Shown in pieces: positions 44,394 to 54,457 of a stretch of 64,000 nt of DNA; positions within the stretch are counted from its first letter, which is position 1, and every line of letters begins with the position of its first letter. The DNA lies in the NCBI GenBank assembly GCA_964489955.1, contig CAZBAV010000014.1:1-64000 (forward strand), given 5' to 3'. This DNA comes from Leadbetterella sp964489955. GTDB taxonomy: Bacteria > Bacteroidota > Bacteroidia > Cytophagales > Spirosomataceae. The notes below the pieces were generated by a model. It saw only the letters and a list, made by a program, of their open reading frames with translations, was not told the origin of the DNA and searched no databases. The translations under genes were made by a program, and so were the position numbers.

Positions 44394-45455
44394 TTACGAA
44401 TATAACGTATAAAATCTTTCGATGTTTGCTCCGGGTTCAATAACTTCATTAAATAGTATGTTCTTCACCAGACTTCTTGAAAAATATGGGGCTAGGGAAA
44501 CACCTTTTGTGCCCAGTCCATTAAAAATGTGCACATTTTTGTGAACAGGATGAGAGCCTACAAAAGGACGACGGTCTTTGGTGGCTGGCCGGACACCTGC
44601 TTGGTGCTTTTCTATTTTAAATATGCTCTTCAGCATTTTTTCTGAAGCATCCAGCAGGTCCTCCTTTGCTTTTTGGGTAGGCAAAAAATCCAGCTTGTGC
44701 CAACTGTATGTGGCTCCAAGCCGTACCTTATTGTTCTCCAAGGGAACTAACCATTTACCTTGGTTTACAATACAGTTTACATTATAGTTTTCAATAGTGC
44801 CCACCAGAGTTTCTCCCTTAACAGGGTTAAATGGTAACCATGAGAAATAAGGATTTTGGTTGGCATAGAATCCCTCACAAAAAACAATATTCTTAGCCTC
44901 TATATCTTTATAATAAATGGTTTCTTGGCTTGAATACAAGGCAGAGTGGACAAAGGCTTCTTCGGTCCAGTGGTAATGTTCCCTTAGGTGTTGGTGCACC
45001 AATTGAAGCATTAGGGGCACATCTACCCATCCTGCTTGGGGGCTTAATAGACCGGAAGTATGCGACTTAAAAAAGGTCTCTACTCCGTCTGGAGGTGTAC
45101 TTACGGTTATATAGTCTTGCAGGGTGTGCTTTTCTATTTGTTGGATTGACGTTTTCTTATGTTCCTCTCCAGTAAAAGGCCTGTAAAGACCCGTTTGGTG
45201 ATAGAAATTGGCATTAAACTTTTCTTCCAAGCTTCTATAATAGCTGTGCAAATACGTAAAGAGCTCTTCTGCGAGCCAAGTTTTGGCTAGATATTTCCCG
45301 GTAATAGGATTTACTAAGCCTCCTGCTACTCCACTGGAAGTGGGTAAGCTAGGGTCTGATATTATGGCTACCGTTTTACTTTGGGATAAGAAATCCAGGG
45401 CCAAGATACTTCCTGCTAAGCCAGCCCCTACAATTATACAATCAATTTTTGGCAT
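44394..45455 (-). CDS. FAD-dependent oxidoreductase (DAO family)
   Basis: A 353-residue protein of the D-amino-acid-oxidase/glycine-oxidase fold. N-terminal dinucleotide motif CIIVGAGLAGSILAL (6-20), substrate/FAD-binding segments SSGVAGGLVNPITGKYL, and C-terminal GVRPATKDRRPFVG and HIFNGLGTKGVSLAPYF. Related to tRNA-modifying MnmC C-terminal domains but without the methyltransferase half. Overlaps the 3' end of cmk by 14 bases, so translationally coupled. Confidence 0.88.
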   Translation of the reverse strand: MPKIDCIIVGAGLAGSILALDFLSQSKTVAIISDPSLPTSSGVAGGLVNPITGKYLAKTWLAEELFTYLHSYYRSLEEKFNANFYHQTGLYRPFTGEEHKKTSIQQIEKHTLQDYITVSTPPDGVETFFKSHTSGLLSPQAGWVDVPLMLQLVHQHLREHYHWTEEAFVHSALYSSQETIYYKDIEAKNIVFCEGFYANQNPYFSWLPFNPVKGETLVGTIENYNVNCIVNQGKWLVPLENNKVRLGATYSWHKLDFLPTQKAKEDLLDASEKMLKSIFKIEKHQAGVRPATKDRRPFVGSHPVHKNVHIFNGLGTKGVSLAPYFSRSLVKNILFNEVIEPGANIERFYTLYS

Positions 45456-46128
45456 GCGATATTTTGGTGTCGGCCCAATGAACCACTTGTTCTACTTGTT
45501 CTTCAAGGGTCATGTAGGTGGTATCCATTACAAAAGCTCCTTCTGGTTCAATAAGAGGGCTTTCTTTACGTGTAGTGTCTATAATATCCCTCTTTTTGAT
45601 ATTTTCTAATATCTCTTCAAAGTCTTGGGTTTCTCCCTTTGCTAGCAGTTCCAGCTGTCTTCTTTGGGCTCTTACTATAGGGTCGGCAGTCATAAAAACC
45701 TTAAGTTCGGCATCGGGAAAAACAACCGAACCTATGTCACGGCCATCTAATACATAGCCTTTTTTCTTGCCCATTCTTTGCTGCTGTGCCACCATTGCTA
45801 ACCTTACCTCACGTATGGCAGCTACCTCACTCACTTGATCGGCTACATACATTTTTCGTATTTCGTCTTCTACATCTATTCCATTAAGAAAAGTATGGGA
45901 TTTACCACTTGAACTTGTACGGAACTCAATTTCTATATTTTGTAGTGCTGTTTCTATTTCTTTTGGATTGTGCACTCCTATGTGGTTCTGTATAAAGTAT
46001 AGAGTAACAGCTCTGTACATGGCTCCGGTATCTATATAATTATATCCAAGGCTTGCTGCCACCTGTTTGGCAGTAGAACTTTTTCCACAAGAAGAAAAGC
46101 CATCTATGGCTACGATGATTTTTGGCAT
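45442..46128 (-). CDS. cmk: Cytidylate kinase
   Basis: A 228-residue nucleoside monophosphate kinase that phosphorylates CMP/dCMP. P-loop AIDGFSSCGKSSTAKQV (7-23), YIDTGAMYRAVT (32-43), DGRDIGSVVFPDAELKVFMTA (abbreviated: DGRDIGSVVFP), and KKRDIIDTTRKESPL (CMP-binding, about 190). The typical bacterial insert is present. It is 14 bases overlapping with the downstream FAD oxidoreductase gene. Confidence 0.96.
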   Translation of the reverse strand: MPKIIVAIDGFSSCGKSSTAKQVAASLGYNYIDTGAMYRAVTLYFIQNHIGVHNPKEIETALQNIEIEFRTSSSGKSHTFLNGIDVEDEIRKMYVADQVSEVAAIREVRLAMVAQQQRMGKKKGYVLDGRDIGSVVFPDAELKVFMTADPIVRAQRRQLELLAKGETQDFEEILENIKKRDIIDTTRKESPLIEPEGAFVMDTTYMTLEEQVEQVVHWADTKISHAKN

Positions 46129-46456
46129 AGACTAAAATTAAAGAATAAAGATAACTTGTTTCTGGGAGAAGATTAAGCCAGGAGAGTCTTTATTTATCCA
46201 CTAATTGTGTGTCTGGGATATTTAACTCGAATTATTCATTAACCTATCTACAGTACCCAAACGCTACTTCGCATTAACTCTAATACCCTCAAAACCATAG
46301 TGCACCATAGGTGTTTCGCTTCTATTTTGCAGCATTTCGTTTCGTGAAAATCTGTACTAGCTTCGGTTGTGTTATTAATCTATTGATTTATAGATGCTTA
46401 CTCTATGTATTTATGCGAATTTAATAGGGCACAGGTTATTGCATGACATAGGTTCA
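46129..46456. other. Intergenic region between cmk and csaA
   Basis: About 330 bases that hold no supported gene, RNA or terminator. The csaA stop lies at its right edge, and cmk starts at its left, both on the minus strand. Confidence 0.6.
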
Positions 46457-46809
46457 TTATCCGATTTTTAGGCCGTTAACTATTGGTTTGTCAAGTGTTA
46501 GCAAGGTTACATCCTGACCATCAATTGCTCCCAAAAGTAAACATTCACTCATGAAAGAGCCGATTTGTTTGGGTGGGAAATTTACAACGGCTGTAACTTG
46601 TTTTCCTACCAATTCTTCTGCTTGGTAGAGTCTGGTAATTTGGGCAGAGGTTTTTCTGATTCCTATTTCTGCACCAAAATCAATAGTTAANNNNNNNNNN
46701 TAGTTAACTTATAGGCAGGTTTTCGGGCTTCGGGAAACGGTTTTACTTCTATAATAGTACCCACCCTGATATCTACTTTAGAGAAGTCTTCCCAGGTTAA
46801 AATTCCCAT
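46457..46809 (-). CDS. csaA: tRNA-binding protein CsaA (Sec-related chaperone), crossed by an N gap
   Basis: An OB-fold tRNA-binding protein of the CsaA/EMAP-II type, said to help secretion. Start MGILTWEDFSKVDIRVG (46809) and RKPAYKLT lie before a ten-N gap (46691-46700); after it the frame gives LTIDFGAEIGIRKTSAQITRLY and NFPPKQIGSFMSECLLLGAIDG, ending at 46457. The N run is flanked on both sides by the same 7 bases (TAGTTAA). Removing ten N and one copy of the 7 bases gives KLTIDFG and an in-frame 111-residue protein, exactly CsaA length. The true sequence therefore has no gap. The start overlaps the TonB receptor's stop by 13 bases (46797-46809), so they are translationally coupled. Confidence 0.9.
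46691..46700. other. 10-N assembly gap inside csaA
   Basis: Flanked by identical TAGTTAA on each side (46684-46690 and 46701-46707), as if two overlapping contigs were scaffolded without merging. Confidence 0.97.
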
Positions 46810-49055
46810 CTGTAATTAAGCATAGGTATAAGACCCAATTGGTTTCTGTTCATTATTTTCCCATATAGTACATCATAGTATTGGTGTGCTACGTTTTTGC
46901 GGTTGCTTAAGTTTTGTATATCCAGAGATACCATATTAGAACCTTTCTTTTTGTTGGTTTTTAGATATAGGCGTACATCTGCCCGGAAATAGTCGTCATA
47001 TTTAACCACCAGAGGATTCCAGAAATCATAATATACAAGATAATTATTAGCGGTCACTTCTTCGAAACCAATGCCATAATCCCTAAAGCCTCCAATCCAG
47101 TTTATGCGAGTATTTGCTCCAAAGATCTTATTGTTTTTTAGTTCCCATTCTTTACCAACAGTTAGGTTGTACACATAATCACCAGCGAAACGGGTGTTGT
47201 AAAACTTATTGTCGAAAGCTTTAAATTGCGACTTATAGAAAGTAGCATTAGCCAAAGCAAAGAAACCATTGGCAAGGTGGTGTTTATAGTTAAGTTCTAC
47301 TCCATAATTTCGGCCGGTTAAAGAATTGCTGAAATCAAAGTAACCTCGTACAAAATCACCAACTTCGTAACCATTTAAAGGTGACATGTACATGTTGTTA
47401 AACTTGGTTGTGTTAAACAATCCTTGGAAAAACACCTCGCCGTAAAACGACTGGTTTTGGTTAAGGTCATATTGGTAACCCAAACTTACTTTGTGTGAGC
47501 GTGTGGGTCTGTGGGGTAAGATATAAGCTATTCGGTTTGTAGGTATTTGGCTGTGAAGGCCATACGCAAATTTAACTTGCTGGTTGGTTTTTAAATAATA
47601 ATTGGCAGATATGCGAGGCTCGAAATACTGAGAAGAGCTAAAAGTATAATAAGGAACCACAAAACCCAGGTTATAGTTAAATCTGGCTCGGTTCTTATTT
47701 GCCAAATTAAAATAAGGTTGTATCAGAAGATTGTCATAACTGTAGGTAAGAGAGTCTGAGTTAATGACATTAAACTTACTGTAATTCTGGGTAAGATTAA
47801 TTCCCAATTTTAGGGCAAACAAATCTTGGAAATAACCTGAGATGGAGGTGGTAAAGCTTAAGACGTTCTTGGCGTCATAATCATAGTTTATGTTATAGTT
47901 TTGGGTATAAGCATTTCGTAGGTTTTCTAGAGCTGAGTTTACCAAGACGGTGTGGACATTCCATTTTTTAAATATGTTAATGTTATGTTTGGCTCCAATA
48001 AGCCCCATACGGCTCAGAAACTCTACATTATTTAAGTCTTTAGAAGATTCCCATTTAGTGCTGTCGGCATCTGGAGCGAAATAGTTTTTGGAGTTTCCAC
48101 CCATTCCGAAAACCGTAAAAGTACCAGCTTTTTTAGTCGGGAAATTAAGGGTGAACGCCAAATCCTGAAAATTGATTTTCTCGCCCCCGAAATCTACACC
48201 AGCTTGTCCCAAAAGACCAGTAAAGGAGTACCGGTAGTTAAAAAGATAGCTACTTCCTGTTTTTTTGCTTATTGGACCTTCAGACGATACGTCAATACCG
48301 AGTAAGCCCACTTGCAGTACATTTTGATACTCATCCTTATTACCATTTCTCAAACTCATATCAAGCACACCTGCTACAGCGTTAGAATAACCTGCAGGGA
48401 AGGCTCCACTTAAGAAATTCATATTTCCCAGCATTTGGGCTGAGAGGATGTTGGTTCCGCCACCAGCCGATGCAGGTTTATCAGAAAACATACCGGCATT
48501 GCTTAGGTGGTTAGGGTTTACTATTTCTACGCCTTCTAGCCGCCACTGTACAAATTCAGGGGCATTGCCACGTACCGAAATATTGTTGGCTTGGTCGTTT
48601 GTTCCTGCCACACCTGGGAGAGCCATAACCAAACGGGCTGGATCCATAAATGTAGCGGGAAAACGGAGTATCTGTTCTCTGGTAATACTTTCTACGCCTA
48701 TTAAAGCAGGGTTTTGGGGATTTGCTCCAGAAACCACCACCTCCTGTAAAGAAGTACTTACTGTTTGTAGTTCAAAATCCAAAACAAGATGTTTTCCTTG
48801 CTCTATAACTAGTTCTTTAAAAAGCTTTTTACCATACTCTACAGATGAGACCTCCACCTCGAAACGTCCCAAAGGAATGGCAGAAAAGCTGACTGTTCCG
48901 CTAGAATCTGTAACTGCGTTCAGGTTGTATTTGGGAACAGAAACAGTAGCATTACCAACAGGCAATTTACTGTGGTAGTCTTTCAGGTTCACTTTTAGGG
49001 TTTGGCTATATGCACCAAAAGACAGCAACAGTAATGCGTAAGTAAAGAACTTCAT
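46797..49055 (-). CDS. TonB-dependent receptor
   Basis: A 752-residue outer-membrane receptor from the ATG at 49055 (MKFFTYALLLLSFGAYSQ); the longer frame adds nine residues before the signal peptide. After it: carboxypeptidase-regulatory-like domain (about 20-100), plug (about 105-235) with RLVMALPGVAGTNDQANNISVRG, and a 22-strand barrel to the C-terminal Phe (LNYRWEF). Some strands have the NNISVRG-type TonB box region upstream. Substrate not known. The 3' end overlaps csaA by 13 bases. Confidence 0.9.
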   Translation of the reverse strand: MKFFTYALLLLSFGAYSQTLKVNLKDYHSKLPVGNATVSVPKYNLNAVTDSSGTVSFSAIPLGRFEVEVSSVEYGKKLFKELVIEQGKHLVLDFELQTVSTSLQEVVVSGANPQNPALIGVESITREQILRFPATFMDPARLVMALPGVAGTNDQANNISVRGNAPEFVQWRLEGVEIVNPNHLSNAGMFSDKPASAGGGTNILSAQMLGNMNFLSGAFPAGYSNAVAGVLDMSLRNGNKDEYQNVLQVGLLGIDVSSEGPISKKTGSSYLFNYRYSFTGLLGQAGVDFGGEKINFQDLAFTLNFPTKKAGTFTVFGMGGNSKNYFAPDADSTKWESSKDLNNVEFLSRMGLIGAKHNINIFKKWNVHTVLVNSALENLRNAYTQNYNINYDYDAKNVLSFTTSISGYFQDLFALKLGINLTQNYSKFNVINSDSLTYSYDNLLIQPYFNLANKNRARFNYNLGFVVPYYTFSSSQYFEPRISANYYLKTNQQVKFAYGLHSQIPTNRIAYILPHRPTRSHKVSLGYQYDLNQNQSFYGEVFFQGLFNTTKFNNMYMSPLNGYEVGDFVRGYFDFSNSLTGRNYGVELNYKHHLANGFFALANATFYKSQFKAFDNKFYNTRFAGDYVYNLTVGKEWELKNNKIFGANTRINWIGGFRDYGIGFEEVTANNYLVYYDFWNPLVVKYDDYFRADVRLYLKTNKKKGSNMVSLDIQNLSNRKNVAHQYYDVLYGKIMNRNQLGLIPMLNYRWEF

Positions 49056-49170
49056 AGTAGATAGGTTAATTATGCCGGGCAAAGATACCTTCTAATATCC
49101 AAAGAATAGTTTGGCGAGGAGCTATTAATATGAAAACTTAGTGTACGGTAAGCTAATGCTCCTTTATGCG

Positions 49171-49178
49171 TATCTTTG
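49171..49178 (+). promoter_or_regulatory. Candidate -7 box of the AddA-like gene
   Basis: TATCTTTG (TAnnTTTG) 18 bases before the ATG at 49196. It lies within the longest ORF (49166), arguing for the later start. Confidence 0.5.
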
Positions 49179-49195
49179 GCCAATCTGTATTTTTT

Positions 49196-52100
49196 ATGCC
49201 GAAATTCACTATTTATTCCTCTTCTGCTGGCTCGGGTAAGACTTTTACTCTTACTCTGGAGTTTCTAAAATTACTACTCCGTTCAGACAATCCTATGTAT
49301 TTCCAAAGAGTGCTGGCAATGACTTTTACTAATGATGCCGCAGGAGAAATGAAGAACAGAATCCTATCGGCCCTTAAATCTATTTCTTCGGGCGGGAGGA
49401 CGCCATTATTAGAAATTTTAGAGAAGGAATTGGCAGATGTAGAGCCAGAGGTAATAAGAGAGCGGGCATCAGGCGTTTTTCATGCCATATTACAAAATTA
49501 CAGTGATTTTGCAGTGAAAACCATAGATAGTTTTGTGAACCAGGTAGTGAGTGCGTTTACCATGGACTTAGGTTTGCCTTTTAATTACGAAATCGTACTT
49601 AATCCACATGATTTGGTGGTGGAAGCGGTGTCACGGATTTTGGAGCGGATAGGGAAGGATGAAGTTCTGGGCCAGATGGTGGGGGATGTAGCTATGGACT
49701 TTCTGGATGAAAATAAAAACTGGAATCTTTTAGAGCAAGAGTTGGTAGAATTTGGGAAAAATATTTTTAACTATTCTAATGCCGGACTCATTTCTCTTAA
49801 TGGACACATGGGGCATAACCAAATGTTGGAAATTAAGCAGAATATAAAAAAAATCAGAGATGAGATAAGAGAAACTATCAAAACAAATAGTCTTAAAGCA
49901 CTGGAGATTATTTCCTCAAATGGCTTAGATGAGAAGGACTTTACACAAGGAAGCAAAGGGATTTACGGACTTTTCCTTAAATTAAGTACCAATCCAGATC
50001 AACTACTGGAAAAAACCATACCTAATACCTATCATTTAAATGCCATAGAAAAAGACCAGTGGTATAGTAAAAAAAGCCCTACGGCTTCTTTGGTAGACGG
50101 TATAAAAGGACAGCTTCATACACTAGCTACCGAAATCCTGGCTTTAAAAACAGATAAGCTGTTGGCTTTGGTTAGGATAAGTAAAAACCTCCTGAAAATT
50201 CCATTTATTGGCATCATTAGGGAGGAAATACAAGAGGTTTTAGCCGAGCAAAACCAAGTACTACTCTCAGACTTTAATCAGAAAATTCTAGATATAGTAA
50301 GCCAGGAACCTGTACCTTTCGTGTATGAAAGGATAGGGGAGAAGTATAACCATATTTTGGTAGATGAGTTTCAAGATACATCGGATATGCAGTTTTTTAA
50401 TCTCCTTCCTTTGTTTGAAAACTCCCTGTCCAAAAACTATGGAAACCTTATAGTAGGTGACCCCAAACAGGCTATATACCGTTGGCGAGGGGGTAATGTG
50501 AGGCTTATGCTGGACCTCATAGCTAAAGACGGGACATATTTAGAGTCTAAATCTATGGAAGTACAACATCCCCAAATAGAAACGGTGATTTCTTCTGTGC
50601 AGCTTAAGAATCTATCTGTCAACTACCGAAGTTTTGGGCAAGTGGTGGCATTTAATAACGGCTTACTGGAATCTATGCTTAGCACCTATCCTCAGCCGGT
50701 TTTGAGAGAGGTATTTAGTGATTATAAGCAGCAAACGCCGTCAGGAAGTAATCTGGGTGGGTATGTTTCTCTTAGTTTTCACGAAAAAGAGGAGGATGTT
50801 CCATCTAAGGTGGCAGCTGAGATAGCTGAAATATGTAGTAGAGGATATGGATTATCTGATATTGCAGTATTAACACGTACAAAAAGTGAAGGTGCCAGTG
50901 TAGCAGAAGCTTTAAAGCAAGCTGGTTACGCGGTGCAGTCTGAAGAGGCTCTTAAATTGGTCAATAGTAAGTCCGTAAAGTTAATAGTGGCAGGAATGAA
51001 ACTAGCTGCTCAAGCAGAGAGTGTGTTTGCCAAGTTTGAATTCTTGCAGTTTTTTCTGGTGGTACAAAACCGTGAAACTTCGGATTATGATTTACAAACA
51101 ATTTGTAATCAGCCTACAGAAGCTTTCTTGGCTTTTTTTAAGGAGTTTGGTATAGATATTACCCAAATACTCTCATATAGCTCTTATTACCTTGCAGAAT
51201 ATCTCGCACAAGTTTTGGATTTATACGATGCATACGTGTTTACATTTTTAGATTTTGTATTAGGGTATGTCAGTAAAAAACCGCAGATACTTTCCGGGGT
51301 GTTGGAGCATTGGGAGACCAAGAAAGATAGCTTATCTCTCTCCTCAAGTCAGGCAGATGCAATACATGTGACCACAATCCATAAATCTAAGGGTCTGGAG
51401 TACCCGGTTGTTTTAATGCCATATGTAAACTGGAAGACTACACCTAAAACCACCGAAGAGGTTTGGTTTGGGGTAGATTACCCGGAACTACATACAGAGG
51501 GAGGTGCACTAAAAGCTGCTCCATTTCGGTTCTCAGATAGGCTGGATTTTACCAATGCAATATTGCAGGAAGAGGAGGAGTTGATTTTGGTAGAGAACAC
51601 CAATATTCTTTATGTAGGAATAACCCGGGCAGTTGAAAACCTGTATGTTTGGTGTGAAACCAAGCCCGATGCCAACATTGGGAGAGTCTTTAAGGATTAT
51701 CTAAAAAATGGAGGGCTATGGAACGAATGGCTAGCCACTTATGAGTTTGGTGAAAAGACTCTAAAAGAGAAAAAAGAAGAAAAGGAAGATAAAGGTTTAG
51801 ATCTTTACCACTTAGATTTTCCTGATATTTCTCAATCTGAAGGCCTAACACTAAAAGCTCCCGATGATGCAAGGCAAATCTATGGAAACTTAATACATAA
51901 GGCATTTGAAAGAATTAAGTATCGCAGTGATGTAGAAAATGTGCTTACGGAATTAGAGAAGCAGGAAGAGTCGGGCGGCTTACGCGAAAGTGTCCTTGCA
52001 GTGGTAAATCACCCCTTGCTAGAAGGTTGCTTTGATACCGAAGCCGAGGTTTTGGTAGAGCCATCCATACTATCGGCAGTTAGCCCTGTACGACGGCCAG

Positions 52101-52276
52101 ACCGGGTTATTATAAAGGAAGGCTCTGTAGTGGTGCTAGATTACAAGTCTGGTAAAAAAGAAACATCCCATAGGAGCCAATTAAAAGAGTATGGCCGGAT
52201 TCTACACAGTATGGGGTATAAGAAGATACAGCTATTGTTGGTATATCTATCACCTTTAGAGGTGGTAGAAATCTGA
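49196..52276 (+). CDS. UvrD-type helicase with C-terminal nuclease domain (AddA-like)
   Basis: A 1026-residue helicase-nuclease (start 49196, MPKFTIYSSSAGSGKT; longer frame rejected because of the promoter box). SF1 motifs: Walker A SAGSGKT, motif II HILVDEFQDTSDMQF (about 385-400), LIVGDPKQAIYRWRGG (motif III), HVTTIHKSKGLEYPVVLMP (V), and YVGITRA (VI). The C-terminal PD-(D/E)xK part has VLDYKSGKK near residue 981. This is the AddA half of an AddAB-type recombination machine for double-strand break repair. AddB is not adjacent here. A small membrane protein and a FAN1-type nuclease follow. Confidence 0.9.
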   Translation: MPKFTIYSSSAGSGKTFTLTLEFLKLLLRSDNPMYFQRVLAMTFTNDAAGEMKNRILSALKSISSGGRTPLLEILEKELADVEPEVIRERASGVFHAILQNYSDFAVKTIDSFVNQVVSAFTMDLGLPFNYEIVLNPHDLVVEAVSRILERIGKDEVLGQMVGDVAMDFLDENKNWNLLEQELVEFGKNIFNYSNAGLISLNGHMGHNQMLEIKQNIKKIRDEIRETIKTNSLKALEIISSNGLDEKDFTQGSKGIYGLFLKLSTNPDQLLEKTIPNTYHLNAIEKDQWYSKKSPTASLVDGIKGQLHTLATEILALKTDKLLALVRISKNLLKIPFIGIIREEIQEVLAEQNQVLLSDFNQKILDIVSQEPVPFVYERIGEKYNHILVDEFQDTSDMQFFNLLPLFENSLSKNYGNLIVGDPKQAIYRWRGGNVRLMLDLIAKDGTYLESKSMEVQHPQIETVISSVQLKNLSVNYRSFGQVVAFNNGLLESMLSTYPQPVLREVFSDYKQQTPSGSNLGGYVSLSFHEKEEDVPSKVAAEIAEICSRGYGLSDIAVLTRTKSEGASVAEALKQAGYAVQSEEALKLVNSKSVKLIVAGMKLAAQAESVFAKFEFLQFFLVVQNRETSDYDLQTICNQPTEAFLAFFKEFGIDITQILSYSSYYLAEYLAQVLDLYDAYVFTFLDFVLGYVSKKPQILSGVLEHWETKKDSLSLSSSQADAIHVTTIHKSKGLEYPVVLMPYVNWKTTPKTTEEVWFGVDYPELHTEGGALKAAPFRFSDRLDFTNAILQEEEELILVENTNILYVGITRAVENLYVWCETKPDANIGRVFKDYLKNGGLWNEWLATYEFGEKTLKEKKEEKEDKGLDLYHLDFPDISQSEGLTLKAPDDARQIYGNLIHKAFERIKYRSDVENVLTELEKQEESGGLRESVLAVVNHPLLEGCFDTEAEVLVEPSILSAVSPVRRPDRVIIKEGSVVVLDYKSGKKETSHRSQLKEYGRILHSMGYKKIQLLLVYLSPLEVVEI

Positions 52277-52506
52277 GGAGGGGTTTAGTTTTTGGTTAAA
52301 ATATTTTTATTGGATATATACTAGCTTTTGAGAGATTTTCAATTCTGCTGAAGGGGACAATTATTATTCTATTCGTTTAAAGCTGTTCTCCTAGTGTGAG
52401 ATACCGTTCAAGCCCGTCACAAAAAACCAACAAACACCAGTTTTTTGGTTGAGGAAATTTTCATAAAGCGTATTCTGTTGTATCTTAGTATTCTAAAAAA
52501 GAGTAC

Positions 52507-52731
52507 ATGCAATTTTTACGGAGTGGTATTCCCGTTACAATCTGTGGTATTTTGGCTTTGATTTTCCTGTTGGGGGAAAAGCACCTCGTTGCATCCGTTT
52601 TCTTAGGATTGGGCTGTGTTCTTTTGTGGATAAAAACTATTCTTGTAAAACCAAGTTTGACCTCTTACTTACTGCCGTTATCTCTTACAGTTGTTATCGT
52701 TTACCTTTGTGTTAAATGGAATTACCTCTAA
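52507..52731 (+). CDS. Small membrane protein, function unknown
   Basis: A 74-residue protein with two or three hydrophobic segments (about 8-25, 28-48, 53-70) and no other motif. It ends within the start of the FAN1-type gene (16-base overlap), which is the best evidence that it is translated. I do not recognise a family. Confidence 0.6.
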   Translation: MQFLRSGIPVTICGILALIFLLGEKHLVASVFLGLGCVLLWIKTILVKPSLTSYLLPLSLTVVIVYLCVKWNYL

Positions 52732-54353
52732 AGTATTATTGGGATAATTTTGAGTACCTGTTGGGGTTTGTGACAGATAAGTACAAAGATCTGCTGGTGG
52801 CTTCGGAGTGGAGTTTTTTACGAAAATACTATACCTTACCAGAGAACGCCCAGTTACTTTTTATACGTTTCACAAATCGTAAAGGGCTTTTCTTTAAGAT
52901 AGATTCCATTAAATATGCGGAGATTGAAGACATATCTGGGGGGCTAAAAATACTCCATGAAAAGGGTTTTATAGCCAGTTTACATCCAAAGGAACATGAG
53001 CTCTGGACCAACGAAATTCTAAATGTGCTTAATAGACAGGAGCTGGCAAAGATTTTCGATATAAAAGGTGCTTTAAAGAAGGATGAGCTCGTAGAAAATG
53101 TAAAGCAGTCTGTTTCTCCTGCAGAACTCATATCTGGAGTTGCTTCTTTGCATGATATAGTAAAGGTGAACTTTGAGGTTGAAGTCTCTTTTTTACGCTT
53201 CCTGTTTTTTGGGAATCGAACTATGGATATGACGGAGTTTGTACTACGTGACTTGGGTTTGGTGCAATACTACAAACATACGGATGATGATCTGGTAGCC
53301 CGTTTTTCTACCCGTAAAGAGGCAGAAGACAAATGGTTAGTTTCTGAGCAATATCTAGTTTTTTCGGAGTTGAAAACCACTGCTGAGCCGGCTGCTATCT
53401 ACGATTGGTACCGTAATTTCAAAGACAACAATAAAGAACTATCCTTGGTGGCTTTGCCCGCATGGCAAAAGTTACAACTTAATATCGGGAAGCACTTTGA
53501 GAAACTGAAACGTTATGATTTAGCGGTTGATTTGTTTCAAGAGGCCGCTGTACCACCATCTCAAGAAAGGCGGGTTCGGTGTTTGGCCAAAGCCGGGTTT
53601 TATGAAGAAGCCAAGCTCGTTTGCCAAGAAATGATTAGCAGCCCTGCCAATGTAGACGAACAATACTTTGCCGAATATTTCCTACAGACCATTTCAGGAA
53701 AGAAAAATAAGAAAAAAACCACCGAATGGCTTAATGAGGCAGACGAAATTTATATCTCCCCTGTGTACCGCCATCAGGTGGAATTTGGAGCCATGGAGTA
53801 TTATATTGAGAAAGGTTTTTCTGCTGGCTTTTCAGAAAACTACTCGTGGCGGGCTTTGTTTGGTTTACTTTTTTGGGATATCATCTTCGACCCAAGCTTG
53901 GTGGCGTTTCATCATCCATTTCAGCGGAGACCGTCTGACTTATTCTTACCCGACTTTTATGAAAAAAGACAAGACCAAGTTCATAATCGTTTGGAATCTA
54001 TAACGGATAGCGATGAGCTGGTGGCTTTTCTTTGGGCTAATTTTGAGAAACATTATGGTACCGCTAATCCTTTTGTGGTTTGGATGGAAGAAGTATGGGC
54101 TATGGTAAAAGTTTTGGCTTCGTATATAAATTGGGACGTACTTAAAAAAGTGATGCTCAAGATTGCAGAAAACATTGTGGAAAATTCACGTGGACTGCCA
54201 GACATCCTCATTTGGGATATGGAAACGTATGAACTCATAGAAATAAAATCGCCGAACGATACCCTCAGTAATCAACAGCTCTTTTGGCTTCAATACTTTA
54301 AAGAACTAGGCATAAATGCCCGTGTTCTTAGGGTTAAGTTTTTATCTATATAA
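52716..54353 (+). CDS. VRR-NUC (FAN1-type) nuclease
   Basis: A 545-residue protein. N-terminal part (about 1-150) has RKYYTLPENAQLLFIRFTNRKGLFF, similar to the SAP-adjacent region of FAN1; the middle about 170-340 is helical with TPR-like helices (LQEAAVPPSQERRVRC-type); the C-terminal VRR-NUC domain has LPDILIWD (about 494-501) and LIEIKSPND (about 506-514), the D and E-x-K of the PD-(D/E)xK active site, then SNQQLFWLQYFKELGI. FAN1 cuts DNA flaps and interstrand-crosslink intermediates. It follows the AddA-like gene, so a DNA-repair cluster is plausible. Confidence 0.9.
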   Translation: MELPLKYYWDNFEYLLGFVTDKYKDLLVASEWSFLRKYYTLPENAQLLFIRFTNRKGLFFKIDSIKYAEIEDISGGLKILHEKGFIASLHPKEHELWTNEILNVLNRQELAKIFDIKGALKKDELVENVKQSVSPAELISGVASLHDIVKVNFEVEVSFLRFLFFGNRTMDMTEFVLRDLGLVQYYKHTDDDLVARFSTRKEAEDKWLVSEQYLVFSELKTTAEPAAIYDWYRNFKDNNKELSLVALPAWQKLQLNIGKHFEKLKRYDLAVDLFQEAAVPPSQERRVRCLAKAGFYEEAKLVCQEMISSPANVDEQYFAEYFLQTISGKKNKKKTTEWLNEADEIYISPVYRHQVEFGAMEYYIEKGFSAGFSENYSWRALFGLLFWDIIFDPSLVAFHHPFQRRPSDLFLPDFYEKRQDQVHNRLESITDSDELVAFLWANFEKHYGTANPFVVWMEEVWAMVKVLASYINWDVLKKVMLKIAENIVENSRGLPDILIWDMETYELIEIKSPNDTLSNQQLFWLQYFKELGINARVLRVKFLSI

Positions 54354-54457
54354 TGGAAGTTTGTATTATACAAGGTCATCTCGTCTTGTCAGTTTAAGCA
54401 GAAATGAAGACGGGAGTCTGAAATTTTCTGGCAACTTTTTTTAAAACTAATACAACA

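Noticed and set aside
48448..48978. 176-codon ORF on the plus strand
   Set aside because: It lies wholly opposite the TonB receptor's plug-coding region and has low-complexity Ser/Thr/Pro content; a shadow of the real gene.
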